The translations under genes and the position numbers were made by a program. The notes under the pieces were generated by a model that saw only the letters and a list, made by a program, of their open reading frames with translations, ran no database searches and had not been told where the DNA came from. Of a stretch of DNA of 14,021 nt, positions 1-6,395 are shown in pieces. The DNA lies in the NCBI GenBank assembly GCA_002691095.1, contig NZGU01000027.1, positions 1 to 14,021 of the forward strand. Reading direction: 5' to 3'. Source of the stretch: Kiritimatiellaceae bacterium (GTDB lineage Bacteria; Verrucomicrobiota; Kiritimatiellia; Kiritimatiellales; Pontiellaceae). Within the stretch, counting starts at the first letter, position 1, and each line of letters begins with the position of its first letter.

Positions 1-15
1 CTACCTGTTGTGTGT

Positions 16-36
16 GGCGCGCTCGGCGAGCACGCC
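16..36. repeat. 21-base imperfect palindrome in intergenic DNA
   Basis: The segment reads GGCGCGCTCGGCGAGCACGCC. It equals its own reverse complement except at one symmetric pair (position 5 against 17) and the central base, so either strand could fold into a GC-rich hairpin. Copies of CTACCT lie at 1-6 and 37-42. No T-run follows on either strand, so it does not look like an intrinsic terminator. It could be one copy of a dispersed intergenic repeat, but only one copy is visible here. Confidence 0.5.
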
Positions 37-116
37 CTACCTCTTCCCCCTAACATTTCGGGCGGCGCGTCATTTAAAGCGATGGAATGCAATTCCCAAT
101 TCCTGCGGGTGGGGGT

Positions 117-932
117 TTATCGCACCTGACAGGTGGGACAGAGAGTGGTGCCGCGTTGGACGACGACGATTTTGATGAGGGGAGTGCCACAGCGTTCACA
201 GGGCAACCCTTTGCGGCCGTAGGCTTTGACGCGCTTGCGGTGGCTGCCGGATTCGCCGTTCATGTCGCGGTAGTTGGTTTGGCCTTTGCCCAATGAGGTG
301 CCGCGATTCTGAACGCCGATGCGTAGGACGTGGCGGATGGCGCGGTAGAGGGCTTTGCGTTCCTCGGGCGTGAGGGAGCTCGAACAGCGTTGGGGATGAA
401 TGGAGGTGGCCCAGAGGGCTTCGTCGGCATAGATGTTGCCGATGCCGGCGATGAGGGATTGGTCGAGTAGTAGCGGTTTGATGGCGCGCTTGCGGTGGGT
501 TAGCTGTTGCTCGAGATAGGTGCCGGTGAAGTGCTTGGAGAGGGCGTCGGGGCCGAGCTGCCCGAGAATCTCTTGTGGGTCGTCGACGAGTTTCCAGCGT
601 CCAAATTTACGGGTGTCGCGGAAGTAGAGCTTCATGCCGCCGGAGAGGAGTACTTCGGCGCGGTCGAATTTGCTGCGGCGTTTGGAAAAGCTGCCGGCCA
701 TGCGGAGGTGTACCATCCAGTGCTGTCCGGAGCTGAGCTGGATCTGAATCCATTTTCCGGTTCGGCTGACGGTGTTGATTTTGGTGCCGCAGAGGGCGTT
801 GCTGAAGGCGGCGGGCGTGAGCGGTTCGACCATGCGGGGCCAGTCGATGCGGAGGGCTAAAATTTCGCGTCCTTCGACGCCGCGCTCGCGTAATTGGCGG
901 GCGATGGTTTCGACTTCAGGCAGTTCGGGCAT
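117..932 (-). CDS. mutM: Formamidopyrimidine-DNA glycosylase (Fpg/MutM)
   Basis: This is a bifunctional base-excision repair enzyme that removes 8-oxoguanine and other oxidised purines and nicks the resulting abasic site. The protein has 271 residues, normal for the family. The N-terminus is MPELPEVE, giving the catalytic Pro2 and Glu3 that become the active site once Met is removed. Lys60 in RTGKW matches the conserved lysine of the N-terminal domain. GNIYADEALW (165-174) is the conserved helix-two-turn-helix segment. A C-terminal zinc finger uses Cys245, Cys248, Cys265 and Cys268, with Arg260 in QRGTTLC at its tip. The start is fixed by chemistry: an upstream in-frame start at 944 would add four residues before MPEL and bury Pro2. 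A GGAG six bases upstream supports base 932. The gene overlaps the end of mvaD by 17 bases, so the two are probably co-transcribed and translationally coupled. Confidence 0.97.
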   Translation of the reverse strand: MPELPEVETIARQLRERGVEGREILALRIDWPRMVEPLTPAAFSNALCGTKINTVSRTGKWIQIQLSSGQHWMVHLRMAGSFSKRRSKFDRAEVLLSGGMKLYFRDTRKFGRWKLVDDPQEILGQLGPDALSKHFTGTYLEQQLTHRKRAIKPLLLDQSLIAGIGNIYADEALWATSIHPQRCSSSLTPEERKALYRAIRHVLRIGVQNRGTSLGKGQTNYRDMNGESGSHRKRVKAYGRKGLPCERCGTPLIKIVVVQRGTTLCPTCQVR

Positions 933-1932
933 CGTTCTCTCCAAAGGGGTTGATGATCTCGACGGTGGGAAAGGCTTGCTGAATGGTGGCGCGGTCGGCT
1001 TCCTGAAAGAGGAGCTTGACGTTGGGACCGGCGTCGATGGTGAGATAGAGGGGTAGGCCTTGGGCGCGGAGCTGCTGGACGTGGGTGATTTGGGCGCGGG
1101 TTTCGGGTAGGAAATAGTCGAGGGGGGGATCGGCGGCGCGCATGGTGGCGTGCATTTCGAGGGCGTTGGCTTCGGCGGTCTGCCCGACGGTCTGAAAATC
1201 GCGGTCGGCGATGGCGGCTTGTAGGGTTTCTAGATCGAGGGTGGCGCGTTCGGGCCAGGCGGCATAGCGGGGAGAGGTGTTGACGGTGCGTTGCATGCCG
1301 GAGCGGGAATCGATGGGTTTCTGCGCGTCGGTGAGCTTTATTATTCCGATGCGAAAATCGGGCCATTGGGTGGCGAGGGCTTCGGCGAAGGAGTCGGAGC
1401 CATCGTCTCGTTCGCCTCGATGCCATAGGGCGAAGCCGTTGAAGAGGGAGCGGGCGGCACTGCCGCTGCCGAGACGAGCGAGCATGGAGAGCAGTTGCCG
1501 GGGGAGGTCCCAGCCACCGAGATCGTTGAGGGCGAGGACGAGGGCGGCATAGCCGGAGGCACTGGAGGCGAGCCCGGCGGCGGTGGGAATGTTGTTTTCG
1601 GTCTTCACTTCAAATCCGGGGGCGCGGCAGGCGGCTCGGAATAGATCGAGAAAAGCGCTGAGCCGCTGTGCAAACACGGTGTCGGGTGAGATGAGGTGGC
1701 CGTTGAGATAGAGGGTGTCGCGAGCGACGCGGCGTAGTTGCGTGCGGGTGCCTTTCTGACCGAGCGAAATTGAGAGGCTGCCATTGAGAGGTAAATTGAG
1801 CGTTTGATCGCGTTTGCCCCAATATTTGCAGAGCGCAATGTTGCTGGGTGCTTCGCCCCGCCCGACCTCGTAGGCGCCGTGCGAGGCGTTTGCTAAAATT
1901 TTTTTTACAAATTGATGTTGTATATCCGACAC
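916..1932 (-). CDS. mvaD: Diphosphomevalonate decarboxylase
   Basis: This GHMP-superfamily enzyme makes isopentenyl diphosphate from mevalonate 5-diphosphate with ATP, the last step of the classical mevalonate pathway. The protein has 338 residues. Visible motifs are APSNIALCKYWGKRD (28-42), the GHMP phosphate loop GLASSASG (120-127), SGSAARS (156-162) with Arg161, and DAGPN (300-304) with the catalytic Asp300. The SGSAxRS and DAGPN motifs separate this family from mevalonate kinase and phosphomevalonate kinase. The start is GTG, supported by GAGG six bases upstream. No other mevalonate-pathway gene is in the window. The gene is divergent from dacA across 42 bases and overlaps mutM downstream. 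A run of eight A residues in codons 9-11 of the coding strand is a possible slippage site. Confidence 0.95.
   Translation of the reverse strand: MSDIQHQFVKKILANASHGAYEVGRGEAPSNIALCKYWGKRDQTLNLPLNGSLSISLGQKGTRTQLRRVARDTLYLNGHLISPDTVFAQRLSAFLDLFRAACRAPGFEVKTENNIPTAAGLASSASGYAALVLALNDLGGWDLPRQLLSMLARLGSGSAARSLFNGFALWHRGERDDGSDSFAEALATQWPDFRIGIIKLTDAQKPIDSRSGMQRTVNTSPRYAAWPERATLDLETLQAAIADRDFQTVGQTAEANALEMHATMRAADPPLDYFLPETRAQITHVQQLRAQGLPLYLTIDAGPNVKLLFQEADRATIQQAFPTVEIINPFGENDARTA
939..942 (-). promoter_or_regulatory. Ribosome binding site fixing the mutM start
   Basis: GGAG lies six bases before the ATG at 932, inside the last codons of mvaD. It favours the MPELPEVE start over the upstream in-frame start at 944. 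Confidence 0.7.
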
Positions 1933-1974
1933 GCTTCACCTCAACTGAATCATCACATTTATGTACGCTGACAA
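1933..1974. promoter_or_regulatory. Divergent intergenic region between mvaD and dacA
   Basis: These 42 bases separate two divergent genes, so the promoters for both must lie here or run into the opposite coding sequence. I see no convincing -35/-10 pair. The mvaD ribosome site is present, but the dacA start has no clear Shine-Dalgarno sequence (only CTGACAA precedes the ATG). Confidence 0.35.
1939..1942 (-). promoter_or_regulatory. Ribosome binding site for the GTG start of mvaD
   Basis: GAGG lies six bases before the GTG at 1932. It is the only good purine-rich match in front of this gene and decides the non-ATG start. Confidence 0.6.
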
Positions 1975-3042
1975 ATGAAAAAAAGCAATGGAACACTCAT
2001 CACCCTTCTACTGGTCGCAATTCATGCGTGCCTTTTTTTTGTACTGATTGGAACATCAGGAGAGCAGACGATGGAGCCAACTGCACCGCAACCCGACCGG
2101 CAAGCAACCGCTTCCGATGAAACTACAACGCCCGAAGTCTCCGCCGGTCTATCCCCTACCGTTGCCCAGCCGGCTTCGCTACCAACCATTTATACGCCTG
2201 CCTCGGAACCGGGTCGGCTGCGCAACGACCGCCCGGATCGTCGGACGACTCGTAACTATTCATCGCTGAAGGAGACGCCGTATCACGGGGCGATCGTTGT
2301 GGATGCGCGTTCGGGCAAGATTCTGTTTGAAGAGCGGGCTGGAACGTATGGCTATCCGGCGAGTGTGACGAAGCTGATGACCCTGCTGCTGACACTCGAA
2401 GCGATTGATCGGGGCGAAACAGCGTTGAACGATCGCGTGCGTATTACGGCGGAGGCGGCGGGCATTGGCGGTTCACAGCTCTGGCTCGATACGCGGGAAA
2501 CCGATCTGACGGTGGAGGATTTGCTCTATGGCATTATGGTGCATTCGGCGAACGATGCCGCGCGGGCGCTGAGCATCCATGTGGCGGGCAGTCGTGCGGC
2601 CTTTGTGGAGCGGATGAACCAGCGTGCGCGTGAGCTGGGCATGAATGCGACGCGCTATGTGACCGATCACGGTCTGCCGCCGGGTGACAGCAGCCAGCCT
2701 GATATCAGCACGCCCTACGATATTGCGCTGCTTTCGCTGGCGTGCCTGCGCCACCCCAAAACCCTTACCTATTCGGGAACGGAACTGCACTATCTGCGGG
2801 AGGGTGCTACCATGCTTGCGACGCGTAATGCGCTTGCCAAACGGGTCGATGGCTATGCGGGTTGCGACGGCCTTAAGACGGGATATCATCAACGTGGCGG
2901 CTGGTCGCTGGCGGCAACTGCCGAGCGGAATGGGCGGCGGATTGTCTCGGTTGTGCTGGGTTCTCCGGATAAAGCGACGCGAAATGCCATCTCGCGCCAG
3001 CTGCTCGACCGGGGGTTTGAGGCTCTCGAGACGAACCGCTAA
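1975..3042 (+). CDS. D-alanyl-D-alanine carboxypeptidase, short PBP5-like (peptidase S11)
   Basis: This is a low-molecular-weight penicillin-binding protein that trims the terminal D-Ala from peptidoglycan pentapeptides in the periplasm. The three active-site motifs are intact: SVTK (130-133, nucleophile Ser130), SAN (191-193) and KTG (301-303). The N-terminus starts MKKSNG, followed by a hydrophobic segment at about residues 8-27 that serves as a signal peptide or uncleaved anchor. A Pro/Thr-rich, probably disordered linker runs from about residue 33 to 95. The protein stops soon after the transpeptidase fold (355 residues), so it lacks the C-terminal beta domain and amphipathic anchor helix of Escherichia coli PBP5. 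Anchoring through the N-terminal segment is therefore likely. An eight-T run at 2033-2040 sits in the hydrophobic segment. It lies directly upstream of tig on the same strand. It could be called dacA/dacF-like; I cannot choose the symbol. Confidence 0.92.
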   Translation: MKKSNGTLITLLLVAIHACLFFVLIGTSGEQTMEPTAPQPDRQATASDETTTPEVSAGLSPTVAQPASLPTIYTPASEPGRLRNDRPDRRTTRNYSSLKETPYHGAIVVDARSGKILFEERAGTYGYPASVTKLMTLLLTLEAIDRGETALNDRVRITAEAAGIGGSQLWLDTRETDLTVEDLLYGIMVHSANDAARALSIHVAGSRAAFVERMNQRARELGMNATRYVTDHGLPPGDSSQPDISTPYDIALLSLACLRHPKTLTYSGTELHYLREGATMLATRNALAKRVDGYAGCDGLKTGYHQRGGWSLAATAERNGRRIVSVVLGSPDKATRNAISRQLLDRGFEALETNR

Positions 3043-3044
3043 GC

Positions 3045-3073
3045 TTGACCTCTTGCGCAGATCGGCGTAGGTT
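3045..3073 (+). promoter_or_regulatory. Possible sigma-70-type promoter for tig
   Basis: TTGACC at 3045-3050 (five of six to the -35 consensus) is followed after 17 bases by TAGGTT at 3068-3073 (three of six to the -10). It lies in the 74-base gap before tig. The -10 match is weak, so this is tentative. Confidence 0.25.
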
Positions 3074-3105
3074 TCTCCGCTTTTCGCCCGAACAAGGTGT
3101 GCGAT

Positions 3106-3110
3106 AGGAG
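3106..3110 (+). promoter_or_regulatory. Ribosome binding site deciding the tig start
   Basis: AGGAG lies six bases before the ATG at 3117 and only three before an in-frame GTG at 3114. The spacing favours ATG 3117. Confidence 0.65.
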
Positions 3111-3116
3111 ATTGTG

Positions 3117-4415
3117 ATGAAGGTAACGATTAAAAAAGCGGGTGCTTGCCGTAAAACGGTGGCGATTGAAGTGCCAGCAGAGGTCATGGAAAAAGAGCGC
3201 AAAGATACGGTGAGTGTCTATGCCAAACATGCGCGGATTCCCGGCTTCCGCAAAGGAAAAGCACCCACCGATGTGGTGGCGGGTAAATATGCGAAAGAGA
3301 TTGATCAGGACCTGAAAGAGCGGGTCTTGCCTAAGTTTTATCAAGAGGCCATCCAGCAGGAGTCGATCAACGTGGTCAATGTGATTGATGCTTCTGAAGT
3401 GGCACTGGCTGAGGGAACGCCCGCTAGCTTCACGGTGACGGTCGATGTGGTGCCTGAATTTAAACTGCCAAAGTATGAGCAGATTCCGGTGAAAGTCGAG
3501 CAGCAGGAAGTGACCGACGAACAGGTGCAAGAACAGATTGACCAACTACTCAGCCAGCAGGCAACCTATGATGATGTTGAGGATAAGGTGATCGAAGCGG
3601 GCGATATGGGGCAATTAACCTATGAAGCCACGACCGATGAGGGCGCGTTGCTCAAAGATGCTATTCCCGAAGCTAAAGGGATCGGCTCCGGCGAGGGCTA
3701 CTGGGTCTCAGCGGATGATCAAGCCTTTATTCCGGGCATGGGCGAAGCACTGATCGGCTTGAAGCAGGGCGATACAAAGGATGTGGACATTCACTTTCCG
3801 GCATCGTTCATGGTGAAAGAGCTGGCTGATGTGAAGGCGCGTTATCATCTTGAAGTCACCGGTGTGCGCGTTAAAAAAGCGGCCGAGCTGAATGATGAAT
3901 TTTTAGAGCGCCTGCAGATTGAATCGGAGGAGAAACTGCGCGAACTATTCCGTGATCAGCTCGAACAACAAGCCGAGAATACTTCTTTGCAAGCCACCCA
4001 CGAACAGATCATTAAATTCCTGATCAAAAAAACAAAGCTGGATGTGCCCGAGAGCGCCGTGCAGCAGCAGACGCGGGATGTGATGTATGAACTGGCTCGC
4101 CAGCGCATGATGCAGGGCGCTTCGCAGGAGCAGATCGGTGAACAGCAAGAGGAGCTGTTCAAAGAGGCGCAGGAACGGGCGCTAGAAAACGTGAAGTTGC
4201 GCTACATCGGTCTGGCCATCGCCGACGAGCAACAGTTCGAAGCGAGTGAGCTGGAAGTGGATGAGGAGATTGCACGCATCGCCATTCAACAGCGAAAAGA
4301 TGCGGCTGAATTGCGGAATGAGATGATCGAAAATCAGAGCTTTGACGCGGTCGCGGATCAATTACGCTTCAACAAGGCGCTCGAATACATGGTGGAGAAA
4401 GCCAAATTAAAATAA
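3117..4415 (+). CDS. tig: Trigger factor, ribosome-associated chaperone and prolyl isomerase
   Basis: This chaperone binds the ribosome at the exit tunnel and shields nascent chains. It has 432 residues, normal for the family. The N-terminal ribosome-binding domain carries the signature GFRKGKAP at 43-50. The middle FKBP-type prolyl isomerase domain is seen from about residue 155, with GDMGQLTYE and later AFIPGMGEALIGLKQGD. The remainder is the long, charged, helical C-terminal chaperone domain rich in Gln and Glu, ending in KALEYMVEKAKLK. An in-frame GTG one codon upstream is a less well-spaced start. Its place before clpP and clpX is the widely conserved protein quality-control cluster; lon, a frequent fourth member, is not here. 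The coding strand is still G-rich, unlike most of clpX downstream. Confidence 0.96.
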   Translation: MKVTIKKAGACRKTVAIEVPAEVMEKERKDTVSVYAKHARIPGFRKGKAPTDVVAGKYAKEIDQDLKERVLPKFYQEAIQQESINVVNVIDASEVALAEGTPASFTVTVDVVPEFKLPKYEQIPVKVEQQEVTDEQVQEQIDQLLSQQATYDDVEDKVIEAGDMGQLTYEATTDEGALLKDAIPEAKGIGSGEGYWVSADDQAFIPGMGEALIGLKQGDTKDVDIHFPASFMVKELADVKARYHLEVTGVRVKKAAELNDEFLERLQIESEEKLRELFRDQLEQQAENTSLQATHEQIIKFLIKKTKLDVPESAVQQQTRDVMYELARQRMMQGASQEQIGEQQEELFKEAQERALENVKLRYIGLAIADEQQFEASELEVDEEIARIAIQQRKDAAELRNEMIENQSFDAVADQLRFNKALEYMVEKAKLK

Positions 4416-4451
4416 GTAGTGAATAGATTAATCTCTTATTATTAGACTTGA

Positions 4452-4480
4452 TTGAAACGGAAAGCAGCTTTAGTTATTTT
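4452..4480 (+). promoter_or_regulatory. Possible promoter for clpP-clpX
   Basis: The 87 bases between tig and clpP (4416-4502) are AT-rich. TTGAAA at 4452-4457 is followed after 17 bases by TATTTT at 4475-4480 (five of six and four of six to the sigma-70 consensus). Transcription from it would begin just before the clpP ribosome site. A self-complementary AGATTAATCT at 4425-4434, flanked by AATAAG and CTTATT, lies upstream. It is too AT-rich to be a convincing terminator. Confidence 0.35.
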
Positions 4481-4493
4481 GAATTATAAAAGT

Positions 4494-4498
4494 GAGGA
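4494..4498 (+). promoter_or_regulatory. Ribosome binding site deciding the clpP start
   Basis: GAGGA sits four to five bases before the ATG at 4503. It rules against the upstream in-frame TTG at 4452, which would add 17 residues not typical of ClpP. Confidence 0.65.
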
Positions 4499-4502
4499 AA
4501 TA

Positions 4503-5105
4503 ATGGAACAAGAGACAGCCAACATGTTGATTCCCATGGTCATTGAACAGACCGGGCGCGGCGAGCGCTCCTACGATATCTACTCCCGCCTGCTCAAAGA
4601 GCGTATCATTTTTCTCGGCACTGGGATCGATGATAACGTCGCGAACTTGATCGTCGCGCAGTTGCTTTTCCTGCAGAGCGAAGATCCCGAGAAAGATATC
4701 AGCCTCTACATCAACTCGCCCGGCGGCGTGGTGACGGCTGGGCTTGCGATCTATGACACCATGCAGTTTCTCAGCTGCGATATCACGACCTACTGTGTCG
4801 GTCAGGCGGCTAGCATGGGCGCGGTATTGTTGGCGGCGGGCTCGCCCGGCAAGCGCTATGCCCTTCCGAATGCGCGGATCATGATTCACCAACCGCTCGG
4901 CGGTGCGCAGGGGCAAGCTACTGATATCCAGATTCAGGCCGAAGAAATTTTGCGTATTAAACAAATTCTAAACGGTATTCTTGCTTCCCACTCCAAGCGG
5001 AAGATGGAAGATCTCGAACGCGATACCGATCGCGATAACTTCATGTCGGCGGATCAAGCGGCCGCCTACGGACTCATCGATAAAGTGGTCAGCAAAGTTA
5101 AATAA
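4503..5105 (+). CDS. clpP: ATP-dependent Clp protease proteolytic subunit
   Basis: This is the serine peptidase that forms the double-heptamer degradation chamber and works with an AAA+ unfoldase, here probably ClpX from the next gene. It has 200 residues, normal length. The catalytic triad is Ser104 in GQAASMGA, His129 in MIHQPLGG and Asp178 in DTDRDNF. The Ser-His and His-Asp spacings (25 and 49 residues) equal those of the E. coli enzyme. The N-terminal segment MLIPMVIEQTGRGERSYDIYSRLL (positions 8-31) is the usual propeptide/axial-loop region. The gene ends seven bases before clpX starts, so both are surely in one transcript. Confidence 0.98.
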   Translation: MEQETANMLIPMVIEQTGRGERSYDIYSRLLKERIIFLGTGIDDNVANLIVAQLLFLQSEDPEKDISLYINSPGGVVTAGLAIYDTMQFLSCDITTYCVGQAASMGAVLLAAGSPGKRYALPNARIMIHQPLGGAQGQATDIQIQAEEILRIKQILNGILASHSKRKMEDLERDTDRDNFMSADQAAAYGLIDKVVSKVK

Positions 5106-5112
5106 GGGTTAC

Positions 5113-6381
5113 ATGAGTAAGCCATCCAGCCAAGCTAGTTGCTCGTTCTGCGGGAAGGGAGAAGGCGAAGTAACGCGCCTGATCGCCGGGCCGGGCGTAT
5201 TCATCTGCAATGAATGCGTGGAACTCTGCTCGACGCTGCTGGGCATCAAACAAGAACAGACCGCGCTTCAAACACATCCCGTGGAGGAAGTCGGCTTGCT
5301 CGCTCCCCACGAAATTAAAGCACTACTCGATCAGCACGTGATTGGCCAAGAACAGGCCAAACGAGTATTGGCGGTCGCGGTTCACAATCACTACAAGCGG
5401 TTGCACGCCAAGCAGGAGGAGGCAGGCGTTGAAATCGACAAGAGTAATGTATTGCTGATCGGCCCCACCGGTAGTGGTAAAACCCTGCTTGCCAAAACGC
5501 TGGCACGTATCCTCAACGTTCCCTATGCGATTACCGATGCAACCACCGTCACCGAAGCCGGCTATGTCGGCGAAGATGTGGAAAACATTCTGCTGCAACT
5601 GATGCAGGCCGCTGATTTTGATATGGATCGCGCGCAGCGCGGCATCATCTACATCGATGAAATCGATAAGATTGGCCGCCGTACCGAGAACGCCTCCCTC
5701 ACACGGGATGTGTCTGGGGAAGGCGTTCAGCAGGCACTCCTGAAAATGATCGAAGGAACCGTTGCGCGCGTGCCCCCCAAGGGCGGACGGAAGCATCCGC
5801 AACAGGAGTATCTGGAAATCGACACCTCCAACATTCTCTTCATTTGCGGCGGTGCCTTTGTCGGCATCGAAGATATCATCCGTAAGCGGATGGATCGCAA
5901 AACCATCGGCTTCATGCAGCAGGACCTTCAGGTCTCTTCTACCACCGAGCAGTTGGATGCGAATGCAGAACCCGAAGACCTCCTACGCTTCGGGCTTATT
6001 CCTGAGTTTATCGGCCGCCTACCGGTTCTGACCATGCTTACCGAACTGAACGAAGAAGAGCTCATGCACATTTTAACCGAACCCAAAAATGCTATCACCC
6101 GACAGTACGAAAAACTGCTCGCGATGGATGGGGTTGAATTAACCTTCGAAAAAGATGCGTTGCGAGCGCTGGCCCAACAAGCCATCAAACGCAACACCGG
6201 CGCACGCGGATTGCGGGCTATTCTGGAACAGCTCATGCTCGACGTGATGTATGAAGTGCCGCGCCGACCCAACCTAACGACGTGCCGCATCTCGGCCGCC
6301 ATGGTCGAAGCGGGTTGCGTTGATCTGCCCGACAGCACCCCGCAGAACGAATTGGGATCTGCCGAACAACGCTCTGCATAA
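5113..6381 (+). CDS. clpX: ATP-dependent Clp protease ATP-binding subunit ClpX
   Basis: This AAA+ unfoldase recognises tagged substrates and feeds them to ClpP. It has 422 residues. The N-terminal zinc-binding domain uses Cys10, Cys13, Cys32 and Cys35. Walker A is GPTGSGKT (117-124), and Walker B is IIYIDEID with Asp182 and Glu183. The pore-1 loop GYVGED is at 150-155, and the RKH loop is in GGRKH at about 224-228. The IGF loop that docks on ClpP is at 265-267. The sensor-2 arginine is in GARGLRAILE near the C-terminus. The start follows AAGGG four bases upstream; reading further upstream would run into clpP. It converges on dsbD with only 14 bases between the stop codons. Its sequence spans the point where plus-strand G excess changes to C excess. 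Confidence 0.98.
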   Translation: MSKPSSQASCSFCGKGEGEVTRLIAGPGVFICNECVELCSTLLGIKQEQTALQTHPVEEVGLLAPHEIKALLDQHVIGQEQAKRVLAVAVHNHYKRLHAKQEEAGVEIDKSNVLLIGPTGSGKTLLAKTLARILNVPYAITDATTVTEAGYVGEDVENILLQLMQAADFDMDRAQRGIIYIDEIDKIGRRTENASLTRDVSGEGVQQALLKMIEGTVARVPPKGGRKHPQQEYLEIDTSNILFICGGAFVGIEDIIRKRMDRKTIGFMQQDLQVSSTTEQLDANAEPEDLLRFGLIPEFIGRLPVLTMLTELNEEELMHILTEPKNAITRQYEKLLAMDGVELTFEKDALRALAQQAIKRNTGARGLRAILEQLMLDVMYEVPRRPNLTTCRISAAMVEAGCVDLPDSTPQNELGSAEQRSA

Positions 6382-6395
6382 ACGGTTACGGTGTT

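Noticed and set aside
857..1426. Arg/His-rich 189-residue frame on the minus strand
   Set aside because: It lies out of frame inside mvaD, has low-complexity composition and no family motif.
4411..4440. AT-rich inverted repeat after tig as a terminator
   Set aside because: The stem is short and AT-only in its core, and no T-run of useful length follows.
4416..4502. dif site near the composition switch
   Set aside because: No stretch resembles the two XerC/XerD half-sites. The other gaps were read too, without a match.
4470..4964. Minus-strand open frame opposite clpP
   Set aside because: It is antisense to a gene with a complete catalytic triad and has no recognisable domain.
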